Assembly: GCA_001642005.1 (NCBI GenBank)
Contig: LWCA01000064.1
Location: 1 to 63,251, forward strand
Reading direction: 5' to 3'
Length of the DNA stretch: 63,251 bases
Source: Intoshia linei
Taxonomy: Eukaryota > Orthonectida > Rhopaluridae
Positions 13,792 through 23,859 of this stretch are shown here, piece after piece (positions within the stretch are counted from its first letter, which is position 1; each line of letters opens with the position of its first letter). The notes under the pieces were generated by a model. It did no database searches. It was not told where the DNA came from and worked only from the letters and a program-made list of their open reading frames with translations. The position numbers were made by a program, and so were the translations under genes.

Positions 13792-16700
13792 ATGAAAGAA
13801 AAAAAGAAAAATGTAATAATGTATATTATAAATAGCTTCTCACATATTTATAACTGGAAACTTTTTAGAATACATTTTTGTATTTATATTACGTTTAGAT
13901 TTATTATTATAATTTATGGTCTTTTTTATATATTTTTTTTAAATATTGACATGTAGTCAAATTTAAAATGTCAATTACAAACCCGTAGAGAAAGGGCTAG
14001 GGATATGTTGCATTAGACATGGTTAGCGAATATTTTTTATTTTGGGTTGTCTCGCGCACAGTAGAGTTGGCTGTGAAGCCAACGTTCATTCATAAACAAA
14101 TTACCAAAATAAAGCTACCTAAAAACTGGTCACAAAAAAAGCAAAAAGGTTATCTCTTATTGGTATATTGCAGGGATCAGCAACATTTTGCATCTTGTGG
14201 GCCACTTTTTCCATATTAAAAAATTCTATGGGCCTTGTTTTTTAAAATTTACACATGATACATTTCAATTTTATTTAATGAGAAACGGTTCTAGTATATT
14301 CAATAAAATAAAACCCAGGGCAATTTGAAAATTTAGTATTAAGATGATTATAATGAGCCAATTTTAGTAGAAAATGTATAAAACACTATTTAAAAATTTA
14401 AAAATAAATAATTTACATATTTACTCAAAGGGTATCCAAAATTATTATGTGTGCCACTTTTTTGGTTGTCGACTCAAGATTTTTAAGAGATCTTGTCGTT
14501 TCTCGATTTGTAGTTTTTTAAAGTTTTTTAGTTGTTTCATGGAGAATTATCTCTGAAATAATTATATCAAGTTAATTCACTAGGTCATTGACCGTAGGCA
14601 AGGGATTTACACAATTTTTATAATGTTTTGGTTATAAATATAATTGTATTCGAGAAGCTTTGATATATTTTGATATATTTTAGTCAACGGATGAAGGCCC
14701 ACAACATTCTGCTGAAGATTTAGAATTGATAAATTATTTATACAATAACGTTACCATCAAATCGGGGAAATGCCTCGACACATATGTTGATTATTTTACA
14801 AGTATTATTGATGCATTATTTATCATTTTGGAAATAAAATTTCCTTATAATTGTTTATTATGGAATGGGCGATTTTTTATCATATTCATTGTATATTATA
14901 CAATGTATCGGGTACCCATGTATTTCATCATCTTATATATTAAAAATATAGTAGTGACAAATTAAACGGGATAAAGCCACTATTCAGTAAAAATAATTGT
15001 AAACAGTTGTGCAAAATTACCACTTTTTCCAGAATTTTAAGATTTTTCCATTTTAATTTTGTTAATTGCTGTTCTATCTTTTATCTTATAATTAATATCT
15101 TGACAACATATAAAATGTTTGTATCATACTTGTAATTCCCTGATTAATTTAAAAATTGATAGACATGTTAAGAATTACATTTTTCGTTATTTCAAGTTCA
15201 AGTTCAAATACGAGTTTTGGAAATACGTGACTGAGGGTGAAAATCAATTTTACCAATTAGGTTATACCAGTGATTTCCAACCTATGGTATTTACCCACGA
15301 GTGGGTAATTTGATATTTTTTATGGATAATCGCGAAATTTGTTTTAATAAATAAAAAAAATTTCTCTATTTTTGTGTCGCATGCATAGTAACGTATTATA
15401 TAATTTTTACTAAGTGATATAATAATTTAAATACAATGTAATTATAAAATGTAGCCATTACATAAATGAATATCTTTACTTATATAGTGTAGCCAGAAAA
15501 AATACGTACTATCAATTTTAGATTATTTGATGATAAATGTAAAGCTAAAACTACTTATCTATGATGACGAATAAAAATTTTCGGCTTAAAATTTATTCCT
15601 GGTCACACTAACTTATATAAAGTTGAATGTCTGTGTGTTACAATTTATTTAAAAAATTAACAGTTGTAGAATTTAATAAAATCAATTTCTAATATAATTT
15701 TTAGCAAGTGATGTTTATATTTAAGTTTTATTTTTTAAAATTGAATCCTTCAGCGTCAAAAACCCAAACAATATCATAATAAGTACTATAATATGGGTAA
15801 TGTAGTAAAAAAGGTTGGGGAACACTGTTATACTGAATACTCCGGTTTATTACAACTATTTTTAAATAATATTTGTTGTCATTTTAGGTGAAGATGCAAT
15901 AGACACTTTCTCTAATTCTAAAAAACATAAAGCACAATTTGATTCAAAAATAGAGATTATTACTGTTTGCCAACAGTAAATTATATCATTGATTCTGAAA
16001 TATTTGTATCAACTGCCTGGGGTCAATAGTTTTAATTTTAAAATGTCATGTTTTGCTTTATATATTTTATGTATTTTGAATTAAATCATTTTTAAAAAAT
16101 TATCACGTCACTTTCCAAAGTGTACACTAACACCAGGGCTATGGAAAGGGACATAATCATATTCTAAATGAATAGTAATGTTAGAAAATTGCTTAATTAT
16201 TTCAACATTATCTTATACCATGTTTTATTGATCATACCAATATGGTTTCTCCTAGGGCTATTCCAATTTGGACTTTTTTTGAAATTTAAAAAAGACATAC
16301 AGTCAAAATCTCATTTAACGAAAATATTAGAAATCTAACTGTATTAGAAATGTGCTGCTGCACATATGTCTTGAATTTATCAAAATTATATTTAATATGA
16401 ACAAATAATTAAACTTTTTATTATATTATAATAATATTATACGTATAAAAAGATTCCATGACTTCATAAAAGAGTCGATCTAATATTTAAATCCATAAAA
16501 CTATAACAGTATTTTAAAAAACTTCTAAATTTTAGGCTAAAAACTACTAAAAAAATAAAATAATATTGAATTTACGCGTTCGTTAATCAGAAATTCGTTA
16601 AATACCAGACATTTAGGCATTTATATAGAAAATAAAATTTCGACGTTCATTAAATGAGATTTTGACTGTATATAGATAATCTACATTTAATTTACTGTAG

Positions 16701-18634
16701 AAATGTATATATTATTTTTTATTTTTGTCACAAAAAAAACCCCGCCTCTTTACCTTTTTCTGTTTTCCCAACATTTTTGACCTCGTAGTATGTGGTGATT
16801 GTATAACTATTTTGTGGTAATATAATACAATTTAATGAAAATATACCATTAAATGACCATTTCTACGTGAAGGGTTCGTTACTACCTTGAGAAGATCTGA
16901 ATAGTAATTTTGTTAATTTCAAATTTAGTTTACTCGAATTGGACTTTTTTCATAGAGCTCAAAGATTTCTAAAGACTAAAAAATCTACAGTAATATTTAA
17001 GTTATCAATCAAAACGCATCCAAGAATTTGTTTTTTAAAATTCTAGGGCTGATTTTATTTAAAAAAAGTGGAATTGGTTTTTTGATCTTGAAAAATTCAA
17101 TTCCTAAAAATGAAACTTGCATTAAAATTTTACTCGAAAATTGTTTTATTATATTAGAAATTTTTTTAAATTCTAGTACTTTTAATTTTTTAAAGAAACG
17201 ACAACACAGACATTCAATTTTATATACAAAGAATAGTATAGAAAGAATATGTGATTTTCAGTAACATTGGATAACCAAATTAGAGATAACACTAACGACA
17301 ACCCATATTTTGTTTCAATCCAATTTGGTACATGTGTGGTAAAAAAATTGCTACCCTTATTTTAAATTGAAAATACTTTCATGTTCTTAAGTTTGTAATT
17401 AATATTATTTAGCCTGCAAAAACAAAACAAAATGTATTCCCTACAGCAAAAAAACTAAAATTAGAACCACACGAACAAAATGTATTTTTGGATGGAGACA
17501 ATGTTTACATTTTTACGTATGAACCAAGATCTATTAAGAAATTTTTGATTGGTTGTCTTTTTGGTAATTTCATTATATTATTTATTTTCGATTATAATGG
17601 AAAAATTATCAAATTTTTATATTTGGTCAAAGCTTCGTAATGTCCAGGGGCGGATCCAAGAGGCTAGTTAATGGGGTGCGAGCGAAGCGAGCAATATATT
17701 TAATTTTGCCGAATACAAAAAAATTTTTAGGGGCGTCTCTTTTAATATTAAGGCGTGTAGTTTGATTTTAAAGCGTCTCTTTTTTTCATTTCAAAATTGT
17801 TATACAATAGTTTTCAAATTTGTATTTTTTCGCAAAAATAAAAAAATGTAATGTTATCCGCCATCTATAGTTTTAATAAATTAAAACCTTTTCCAGTTAT
17901 TTTACAAAACATTAATTCAAAATTTAGGGGTGCAACTGCACATTCTGCACCCCTATCCGCCTCTGCCGTCGGATCATTAACTTAAAACGTTTTATATTTA
18001 AAAAACCATTTCTATATTTTGTGACCAAAACAACATGTAAAGCTAGGGTTCCAAACTTTTTTCAGTGCGAACCGGTAATAAATTATAAAATGTATCGCGA
18101 ATTATGAAAGTGAAATTACTAGGCAACATTAGAAAAAATTTGATAACGTAATAAATTGACTTAATTAATTAGTAAACATTTTTCACGGACCGGCATTTGG
18201 GAAACGTTTATGTAAAGGATTCCTTGTATCTCGATTAATCAGTTTGTAGGTCAAATACAATGCACTGGTGGGAACACTTTCCCCATTTCTGTAGAATATT
18301 TTTATATTTAGTTTTGTTTAGTTGTGGGTACAGTAGCTGTGTGTATGTATCCATTATGGCCAGAAACCGGGAAAACTGGAGCTTATTATATTTCATTATT
18401 GTTAGGAATATTCGTAGCTGTTATTCTGTTTCTATCAGTGTGTAAGATTAAAGTATAAACCATTTAAATATAATATTTTTAGTTAGATACATTTTATGGA
18501 TTTTAATTTACGCCGTAACTTATGGAAAATTAGACTTTTTTCTGTTTCCAAATTTAACGGAAGATGTCGGATTTATAGATTCATTTATTCCCTTATACAT
18601 CATAAAACGACCAAAAAAGAAAAAGAAACTTTAA
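13792..18634 (+). CDS. SEC62: SEC62 ER protein-translocation subunit (one exon not located)
   Basis: Membrane partner of Sec61/Sec63 in post-translational import into the ER. Exons supported: 13792-13812 (MKEKKKN), 14684-14801, 15888-15975, 17413-17563, 18322-18441, 18483-18634. The second and third encode the N-terminal cytosolic domain (VDYFTS, as in other Sec62). The next is the KKLKLEPHEQNVFLDG block, followed by two membrane segments around the FPNLTEDVGFIDSF loop. Exon 15888-15975 ends in phase 2 while 17413 begins in phase 0, so one exon (the usual 'FFHR' region) must lie within 15976-17412 and was not recognised. The protein ends KRPKKKKKL soon after the second membrane segment. The long acidic C-terminal tail of vertebrate Sec62 is absent, and a KKxx-type dilysine end is present. 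Intron 18442-18482 is 41 nt; others are long and repeat-filled. Confidence 0.88.
14171..14477. mobile_element. hAT-like short element B, copy 1 (SEC62 intron 1)
   Basis: Begins CAGGGATCAGCAACATTTTG with a 'gggccac' motif and ends near GGTTGTCGACTCAAG, the inverted counterpart. The same internal stretch (tttaaaaataaataatttaca) occurs in copies at 27256 and 54290. Target duplication is not clear in this copy. Confidence 0.55.
15268..15827 (+). mobile_element. hAT-like element F, copy 1 (SEC62 intron 2)
   Basis: Begins CAGTGATTTCCAACC with a CCCACGAGTGGG palindrome and ends GGTTGGGGAACACTG. TTATAC directly repeats at both sides (15262-15267 and 15828-15833). It carries a modular-repeat fragment at about 15600-15780. 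560 bp, non-coding, and a shorter relative of the 1.8-kb copy at 28441. Confidence 0.65.
16255..16790. mobile_element. Element D, copy 2, disrupted by a pogo-like insert
   Basis: Begins GGGCTATTCCAATTTGGAC as in D1 and shares the 'aaaccccgc' block around 16739-16745. It is interrupted at 16300-16668 by an inverted-repeat element. The right terminus was not found. Confidence 0.55.
16300..16668. mobile_element. pogo/Tc1-mariner-like MITE with TA duplication
   Basis: Starts CAGTCAAAATCTCATTTAAC and ends in the inverted sequence, ...GAGATTTTGACTG, with about 19-20 bp matching. TA flanks both sides (16298-16299 and 16669-16670). 369 bp, no ORF. The related element D1 at about 11085 lacks it, which gives an empty site. 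The CAGTCAAA...CG end is characteristic of pogo-type elements. Confidence 0.75.
17035..17235 (-). repeat. Modular repeat M fragment (SEC62 intron)
   Basis: Reverse-orientation fragment: 'ttctagggctgattttattt' at the left, and 'cacagacattcaattttatat' near the right, which is the complement of the repeat's ATGTCTGTGTG start. The SEC62 exon 17413 follows shortly after. Confidence 0.55.
17645..17965. mobile_element. hAT-like element G (SEC62 intron)
   Basis: Begins CAGGGGCGGATCCAAG and ends TATCCGCCTCTG, inverted termini. It includes GGGGTGCGAGCGAAGCGAGC near the left and GCACCCC near the right, GC-rich relative to its surroundings. 321 bp, no ORF. The flanking 8-mers do not match, so the duplication has decayed. 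Confidence 0.6.
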
Positions 18635-18649
18635 ATTAGTTAATATACA

Positions 18650-18658
18650 TTTAATAAA
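18650..18658. terminator. Overlapping two-way poly(A) signal, SEC62/ANKRD49
   Basis: TTTAATAAA. AATAAA at 18653-18658 serves the + strand, 19 nt after the SEC62 stop. ATTAAA on the - strand (18650-18655) lies 8 nt after the ANKRD49 stop. The whole gap between the two stop codons is 28 bp. Inference from position and hexamer identity only. Confidence 0.6.
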
Positions 18659-18662
18659 AACA

Positions 18663-19405
18663 TTAAATTATAGACTGTACATTATGATTGTGCATATCAA
18701 ATAGAAACGAATACCGGTTATGTCTTTTACAAAGGTCAATTGGGTAATCACCACTATTTGATTTTACATCCAAATCGATACCTTCCTGTAAAAGAAGACA
18801 TTCTATGATTTCGCGATTATCAGAAGAACAAGCTAGATGTATCGGAGTAACATTAGAAGAAGTTTTGGCATTTACGTCTGCTCCGTGTTGAATTAACAAT
18901 ACAACCATATCTAGGTGTTTCCAGTGCACTGCGCTATGTAATGGGGTCCAGTTGGATTTAGTCAATGAGTTGATATTGGCTCCATTATCTAACAAATACT
19001 ATACTATTAACGATGAAAAAGAGATTAATACCAAAGCTATCTCGCAATTATCATTATAAACAGCTCTATGTAAGGGACTGTAACCGTCACTATCTTGGAT
19101 ATTAATTAAATTTGGATATTTTTGATGCAATTCCTGTAAAATAGCAATTTTATCATTTTCTGCTGCCCAAAGAAAGCGAATATCTTTCTTATCTAAAATG
19201 TATCAACCAAGTTTGTTAATTTGACCTACTTTCTATATCTTTCTGTGAAGCAAAATCTATATTGTTTTCGTCAAATTCCCAGTGACTTATAAATTTTTCT
19301 GGAACATTTTTTTTGGCTTCTTTAATCTATGTAATTTTTAAAATTTTTCACTAAACATTGAAAATTAACTTGATCAATCAAATCTTTATCCCACATTGGA
19401 TCCAT
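18663..19405 (-). CDS. ANKRD49: ANKRD49-like ankyrin-repeat protein
   Basis: Small ankyrin-repeat protein of unknown biochemical role, by family a likely nuclear/cytosolic adaptor. Four exons read downward: 19405-19352, 19326-19230, 19192-19032, 18998-18663. They join in frame to 215 aa (human 239). An N-terminal HWEFDENN acidic stretch is followed by FLWAAENDK, where the ankyrin array begins. Repeats follow with DSDGYSPLHRAVYNDN, NWTPLHSAVHWKHLDM, HGADVNAKTSSNVTPIHLA and a terminal LFDMHNHN. The capping pattern and length match ANKRD49 better than gankyrin. Introns are 25, 37 and 33 nt. The 33-nt intron ends with an in-frame TAG and the 25-nt one shifts frame, so both must be removed. It shares a 121-bp upstream gap with NOP58 and converges on SEC62. 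Confidence 0.8.
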
Positions 19406-19526
19406 TTTAATTTTCACAATTTTAATTTATGTCGATTTCAATAAATTTAAAAAAAAATATAACTTTATTAATCAACGATATTAAATTCTAATACGTGCAA
19501 TATTTAACTGACTTTTAATTACAAAT
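19406..19526. promoter_or_regulatory. Shared upstream region of ANKRD49 and NOP58
   Basis: Only 121 bp separate the divergent start codons (ANKRD49 ATG ends at 19405, NOP58 ATG begins at 19527). This gap must hold both 5' UTRs and promoters, so a bidirectional promoter is inferred. The sequence is almost pure A/T and I see no recognisable factor site. Confidence 0.55.
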
Positions 19527-22500
19527 ATGCTTGTATTGTTTGAAACGTCAGCTGGTTATGCCATTTTTAAATTATTTGATAAGAAAAAAATCAAAGATGT
19601 TCCCAATCTATTTGAAGAATTTCAGGATAATTTGAATTTGGACAATATATTGAAATTGGTCCACTTTGAAAAATTTAAAGATACAAATGATGCCTTAAAA
19701 TGTAATTTATTGGTTAAGTTGTTTTAAATTAATAATTTAGCTTTATTGGCTATTAATGAAAACAAATTGACAAGTAGTATCAAAAAGGCATTGAAAACAG
19801 TTTATACTGACTGCACAGATAAACTTGCACTAGTCGATTCTAAATTGGGTGCTAAAATTAATGTAATTTCGAGTTTTGTATTTACTCTATTACAAATTTT
19901 TAGGAAAAATATGGAATATCTTGTGTGTCAAATAGTAAAATTCAAGAATTACATAGATGTATAAGGTCGCAATATTCTACATTGATTGGTGGTTTGGATT
20001 TGGACCAAAGAGATGTTATGGCTCTAGGCTTGGCACACAGGTTTATTTTATTTATTTATTTCTGAGTCGTTTATTTAAAATTTTAAATTTTAAATTTGAT
20101 TGCATGTTAAACTAAGTTAAATTATTCTTAGTGTGTCGCATTATAAATTGAAATTTTCTCCAGATAAAATCGATACTATGATTGTCCAAGCTGTTTGTAA
20201 TATTTTTATTTTTTTTATTCTTATATTTTCATTTTAGCCTTGTTAGATGATTTGGATAAAGAAATAAATAATTATGCTATGAGAGCTAGAGAATGGTATG
20301 GTTGGCATTTTCCAGAATTGAGCAATATTATTTCGGATAATTGTGTCTATGCTAAATTAGTTAAAAAAATGGGTATTTCAATTTAGTTTATATAACTAAT
20401 TATTACTTTTAAGGCAATAGAAACAACAGCAAAACTTGTAAATTGGAGAAATATTTGGTTGAAACTGATTGTGAGCAAGTTCGTAAACTTGCAGAAATAT
20501 CGATGGGAAATGATATAACGGATGATGATGTAGATAATATTACTCAGTTGTGTGAACAGGTAAAAATTTAATTTATATATTGAAATGAAATAAAATAAAA
20601 TATTTCTGGGTATGGGCCATGTTGTATTTGGCGGATAAGAAAATAAACTATACGGCGGCGGAATTCATTTTATAATTTTTTTATAAATTTAATTTAGTGT
20701 CAGTTAAACTCATTGTTTAATTATGCTCAATGTAGCATCTAAATTTAGAGGTCAACTTTTTTATAGATTCCTGTTCTGAAAATCTTGTTTTTTTAATAAA
20801 ACGAACATTAACTTTGATTTCTGATTTGATTTTATGTTTTTAGAATTATTAGTATATGACGCTGGTGGCAGGATCACCTGTCTTTTTTCAACTATAAACA
20901 CAAAATTATTTTTTTTAAACTTTATTGTTTATTATTTCCAACATTTATTGACTCTAAATCTAATATTTCAGATGCTGTCTGAGAATTACCAAATGTCGCG
21001 ATAATCAAAAATATTTTTGTATCTTTAAAAAAAGGTCTAAATTGGAACCCTAATGTAGTCTTGTCAATGAAAATTTTTTCAACAATCGTTCACAAATTCA
21101 TTTATATTCATTTTTATTCGCCAAACGTCCACCAAAATCTAAATGAGAAAATATTACTGGGGTTTACCGACCTGTCCATATTTCTCATTAATGAATTAAT
21201 TGGATCCTTTTTTAATGAATTAGATCAGTGTTTCTTAACCGGAATCACAAAATTTTTGCGTGTGCCATGAAAAATTTAAAAAAACTTTGCAGCTTTTAGT
21301 TGCAGAATTTTATACAGTAGTAAAAATTTTCAATGAACACCCATTATTTAGAAGGTTTACTATTTTTTAATTTTTTTAAATTCCAAGTGGCCCAATGGAA
21401 AAAATATAAATACCAATAATACACATTGTATTAATATGTAAAGAACAAGGGTATTTACTTTACATTTTAAGCCAGCTGTCGTGACAGGGCTAGGGGGCCA
21501 TATGGCCCAGGTGTACAATCATGAGGGGCCTAATATTTTAATTTATTAATATTATATATATAATCTTGGAAAATTTCTTAAGTATGTCAAAATTATGATG
21601 ACCAATGCTATTTTCAATTTTTATTACAAGGTATAGACGTTTTAATATTATAAAAAAATTTATAGGGGCCTACAATTTTCATCTGACCAGAACCTACTGC
21701 TGAAACTCCACGGCGTTTGCTGTGAACTGTAATATCATTTTATCATATGTTAATATTATAGCTGTTGTGATATCAGCTATGGTGTATTACTGTTAATAAT
21801 GTGTCAAAACTTTAAAAATGACCCGTTGGCAATCACGGCCCTAATATATACTATTTTATGTTTTATCTTTGAATGAAATCATTTAGATTATTGATTTATC
21901 AAAATACAAAGTTCAATTGAGTGATTATTTAAAAAACAGAATGTCTATTGTAGCTCCAAATTTAACGGCTTTGGTCGGAGAACTTGTTGGTGCCAGACTC
22001 ATTTCACATGCTGGTATTTGATTGCATTCAATTATATAATTAAAAGTTGTTATTTACGACTATTCTGTTACGCATCAGGATTTTAATCCGGTATTCGCAG
22101 CGTGGTACCTGTGAACATAATACCCTTTTTTATTAAAAACTGGCTTGCCCGTTTTGTACGCTATTTTTTCATTTTAGAAGGTTTAGCAATATTTTTGGTT
22201 CATGATTTTTAAAAATATAAATTTTTTTGAAATTAATTTAATTTGAAGCGTACCCAAAAAAATGAGAAGACTTGTTTATGTTGTTTCATTTTATGAAGTT
22301 TAGATTATGATTATTTTATATAATTTAATGTTAGGTTCCTTATTTGCTTTGGCTAAACACCCTGCATCAACTATTCAAATATTTGGAGCTGAAAAGGCTT
22401 TATTCAGAGCACTCAAACACAAGCACGACACTCCAAAATATGGGATAATATTTCATGCGTCTTATGTTGGTCAAGTCAGCTCAAAGTTGAAAGGAAAGGT

Positions 22501-22999
22501 ACATATTTTGATTTTGTTAGAATTGATCAATATATTTCTTATTGTTTTATATACAATGTATATTATACAATTATAAATTAAGATATCTCGCAAATTGGCA
22601 GCAAAAACATCTTTAGCTATTAGGATGGATGCGTTTACAGAGGGTGAAAATTCAGTTCATAAAAGTACTCTAGAAAACATTGTAAAAATTGAATCTGGCA
22701 TCAAATATCTGGAACATAAACAGGTATAAAAATTTACTTTTACTACCTAAAAATATTGTTTCCTTTAACAAAAATTTAAACTGACTTTAGAATCGTGGTG
22801 CAATGGCTAGCGGACGTACCAGTTTAAACCAAAAAAAAATTCACAATAAAACGTAAAACTTTTGAATTTTTCAATGCATTTTAAATTTAGATTCACCGAG
22901 TCGAATGATATTAAACCAAATTCAACAATTCCTGTAGATAAAAAAAAGCGAAAAATGAAGACTACCCACGGTGATGAGAAAAAAGTCAAAGTAGAATGA
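19527..22999 (+). CDS. NOP58: NOP58 box C/D snoRNP core protein
   Basis: Nucleolar scaffold of box C/D snoRNPs, with fibrillarin, NOP56 and the 15.5K protein, guiding rRNA 2'-O-methylation. Eleven exons: 19527-19701, 19741-19862, 19904-20040, 20132-20196, 20238-20372, 20414-20559, 21887-22013, 22335-22498, 22583-22723, 22791-22852, 22891-22999. In frame, 460 aa (human about 529). The start [15 protein letters not shown] is the NOP5 N-terminal domain. The coiled-coil part includes DTMIVQA and [10 protein letters not shown]. The Nop domain holds [20 protein letters not shown] and [20 protein letters not shown]. The lysine-rich tail (KKKRKMK) is much shorter than in vertebrates. Most introns are 38-41 nt; intron 6 (20560-21886) is 1.3 kb and repeat-bearing. 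Distinguished from NOP56 by the MLVLFET start. Confidence 0.95.
20560..21886 (+). other. NOP58 intron 6, repeat-bearing
   Basis: Contains a hAT-like end at 21226 (CAGTGTTTCTTAACCGG, partner not found) and a repeat of family C at 21485-21714. No exon or RNA gene was recognised. I looked for a box C/D snoRNA because the host is NOP58, but did not see a convincing RTGATGA...CTGA pair. Confidence 0.5.
21485..21714. mobile_element. Short repeat family C, copy 1
   Basis: CAGGGCTAGGGGGCC start, then 'tacaatcatgaggggcctaa', and 'aggggcctac' near the right end. The second copy at 42985-43213 lies inside a larger hAT-like element. About 230 bp, non-coding, hAT-like termini. Confidence 0.5.
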
Positions 23000-23011
23000 T
23001 TTGTATATTAA

Positions 23012-23020
23012 TTTATTAAA
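23012..23020. terminator. Overlapping two-way poly(A) signal, NOP58/unknown gene
   Basis: TTTATTAAA. ATTAAA on + at 23015-23020, 15 nt after the NOP58 stop; AATAAA on - at 23012-23017, 15 nt after the stop of the unknown gene. The two stop codons are only 33 bp apart. Same arrangement as at 18650. Confidence 0.6.
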
Positions 23021-23032
23021 TGTATGTATTTT

Positions 23033-23729
23033 TCATAAGTCTCTAAAATAGAATATATGAGTGATCATTTTTGTTACTTTTAATTCATTCATTGATAAAC
23101 TCTCTGTATTTAGTTTAGCATGTAAATTTTGTCCATCTCGGTCACAAATATAACTATTAGTCGAAAGTTTAGCCGTCTTATTATATCTGCTGTCTATATC
23201 AATTTCCAAGTTGGCCCTATATTTGAAAAATTGATATTTTTTTAATTGACTTACGATTGGCTCATAGATGTGTAATTGTACTTTAAGTTGAAATTTTGAC
23301 AATTTTTTATCATGGAACTATTACATTTAACGCTACCCCCTATACTGGTGTATTTAAATTAAAATGTTCAGTTTTACCTGCCAATTGAGCTCTAATTAAA
23401 CCATTGTTAATTTTTCTATTTTTAAAGGAATAATTATTTTTCTCGGTTTTTATGTAGTTGCAGCTATTCAAAGTGTGTGGCGCAAATCTGTCGTTACAAA
23501 CAGATGATTCAAATTGCACTCCTTTACCACTATGTTGTACTCTATCGGAGCTGACAAAATTGTTTTTGTAGTCGAGGAATGGATATTTGTTTAATTTGTA
23601 ATCTTTAAAGTGATGATGATAGGCAGCAGGTGATATTATAGAACTAATTGGGTCGAAATAACTGTCAGAATCTCGATTTGGCTGAGGGCATTGATTTGGA
23701 CCATCATTTTCGTATATAATGTTGGACAT
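23033..23729 (-). CDS. Unknown two-exon protein, 222 aa
   Basis: Not recognised. Exons 23729-23346 and 23317-23033, separated by a 28-nt intron (23318-23345) that begins GTATAG, so its first in-frame codons include a stop. The splice keeps phase 0. The protein starts MSNIIYENDGPNQCPQ, has a FDPISSI...AAYHHHFKDY stretch, no signal peptide and no membrane segment, and ends HIFYFRDL. It is polar and tyrosine/asparagine-rich. It lies 130 bp downstream of the dynein gene's stop on the same strand, and converges with NOP58. A ciliary role is conceivable from this position alone but is only a guess. Confidence 0.7.
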
Positions 23730-23832
23730 TTTGATTAAATTTAATTATGAATGAAATTAGAGCATAAAAACAGATACATATCTATAACGAAATACACTCA
23801 TTATTGAATGTGAATAGAATAGAATCGAAAAT

Positions 23833-23838
23833 TTTATT
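23833..23838 (-). terminator. Poly(A) signal of the dynein gene
   Basis: AATAAA on the minus strand, 21 nt downstream of the dynein stop codon (23860-23862). Confidence 0.5.
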
Positions 23839-23859
23839 TAAAATTACAACTGTAATACA

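Noticed and set aside
14019-14219. ORF as the first exon of SEC62
   Set aside because: Its possible donor leaves the wrong phase. The small MKEKKKN exon at 13792-13812 fits both phase and family start.
16187-16260. Candidate missing SEC62 exon (reads HNVRKLLNYF)
   Set aside because: It begins after an AG in the right phase but lacks the basic FFHR-type motif and runs into element D.
20560-21886. Intronic box C/D snoRNA in NOP58
   Set aside because: No paired C and D boxes with a terminal stem could be seen.
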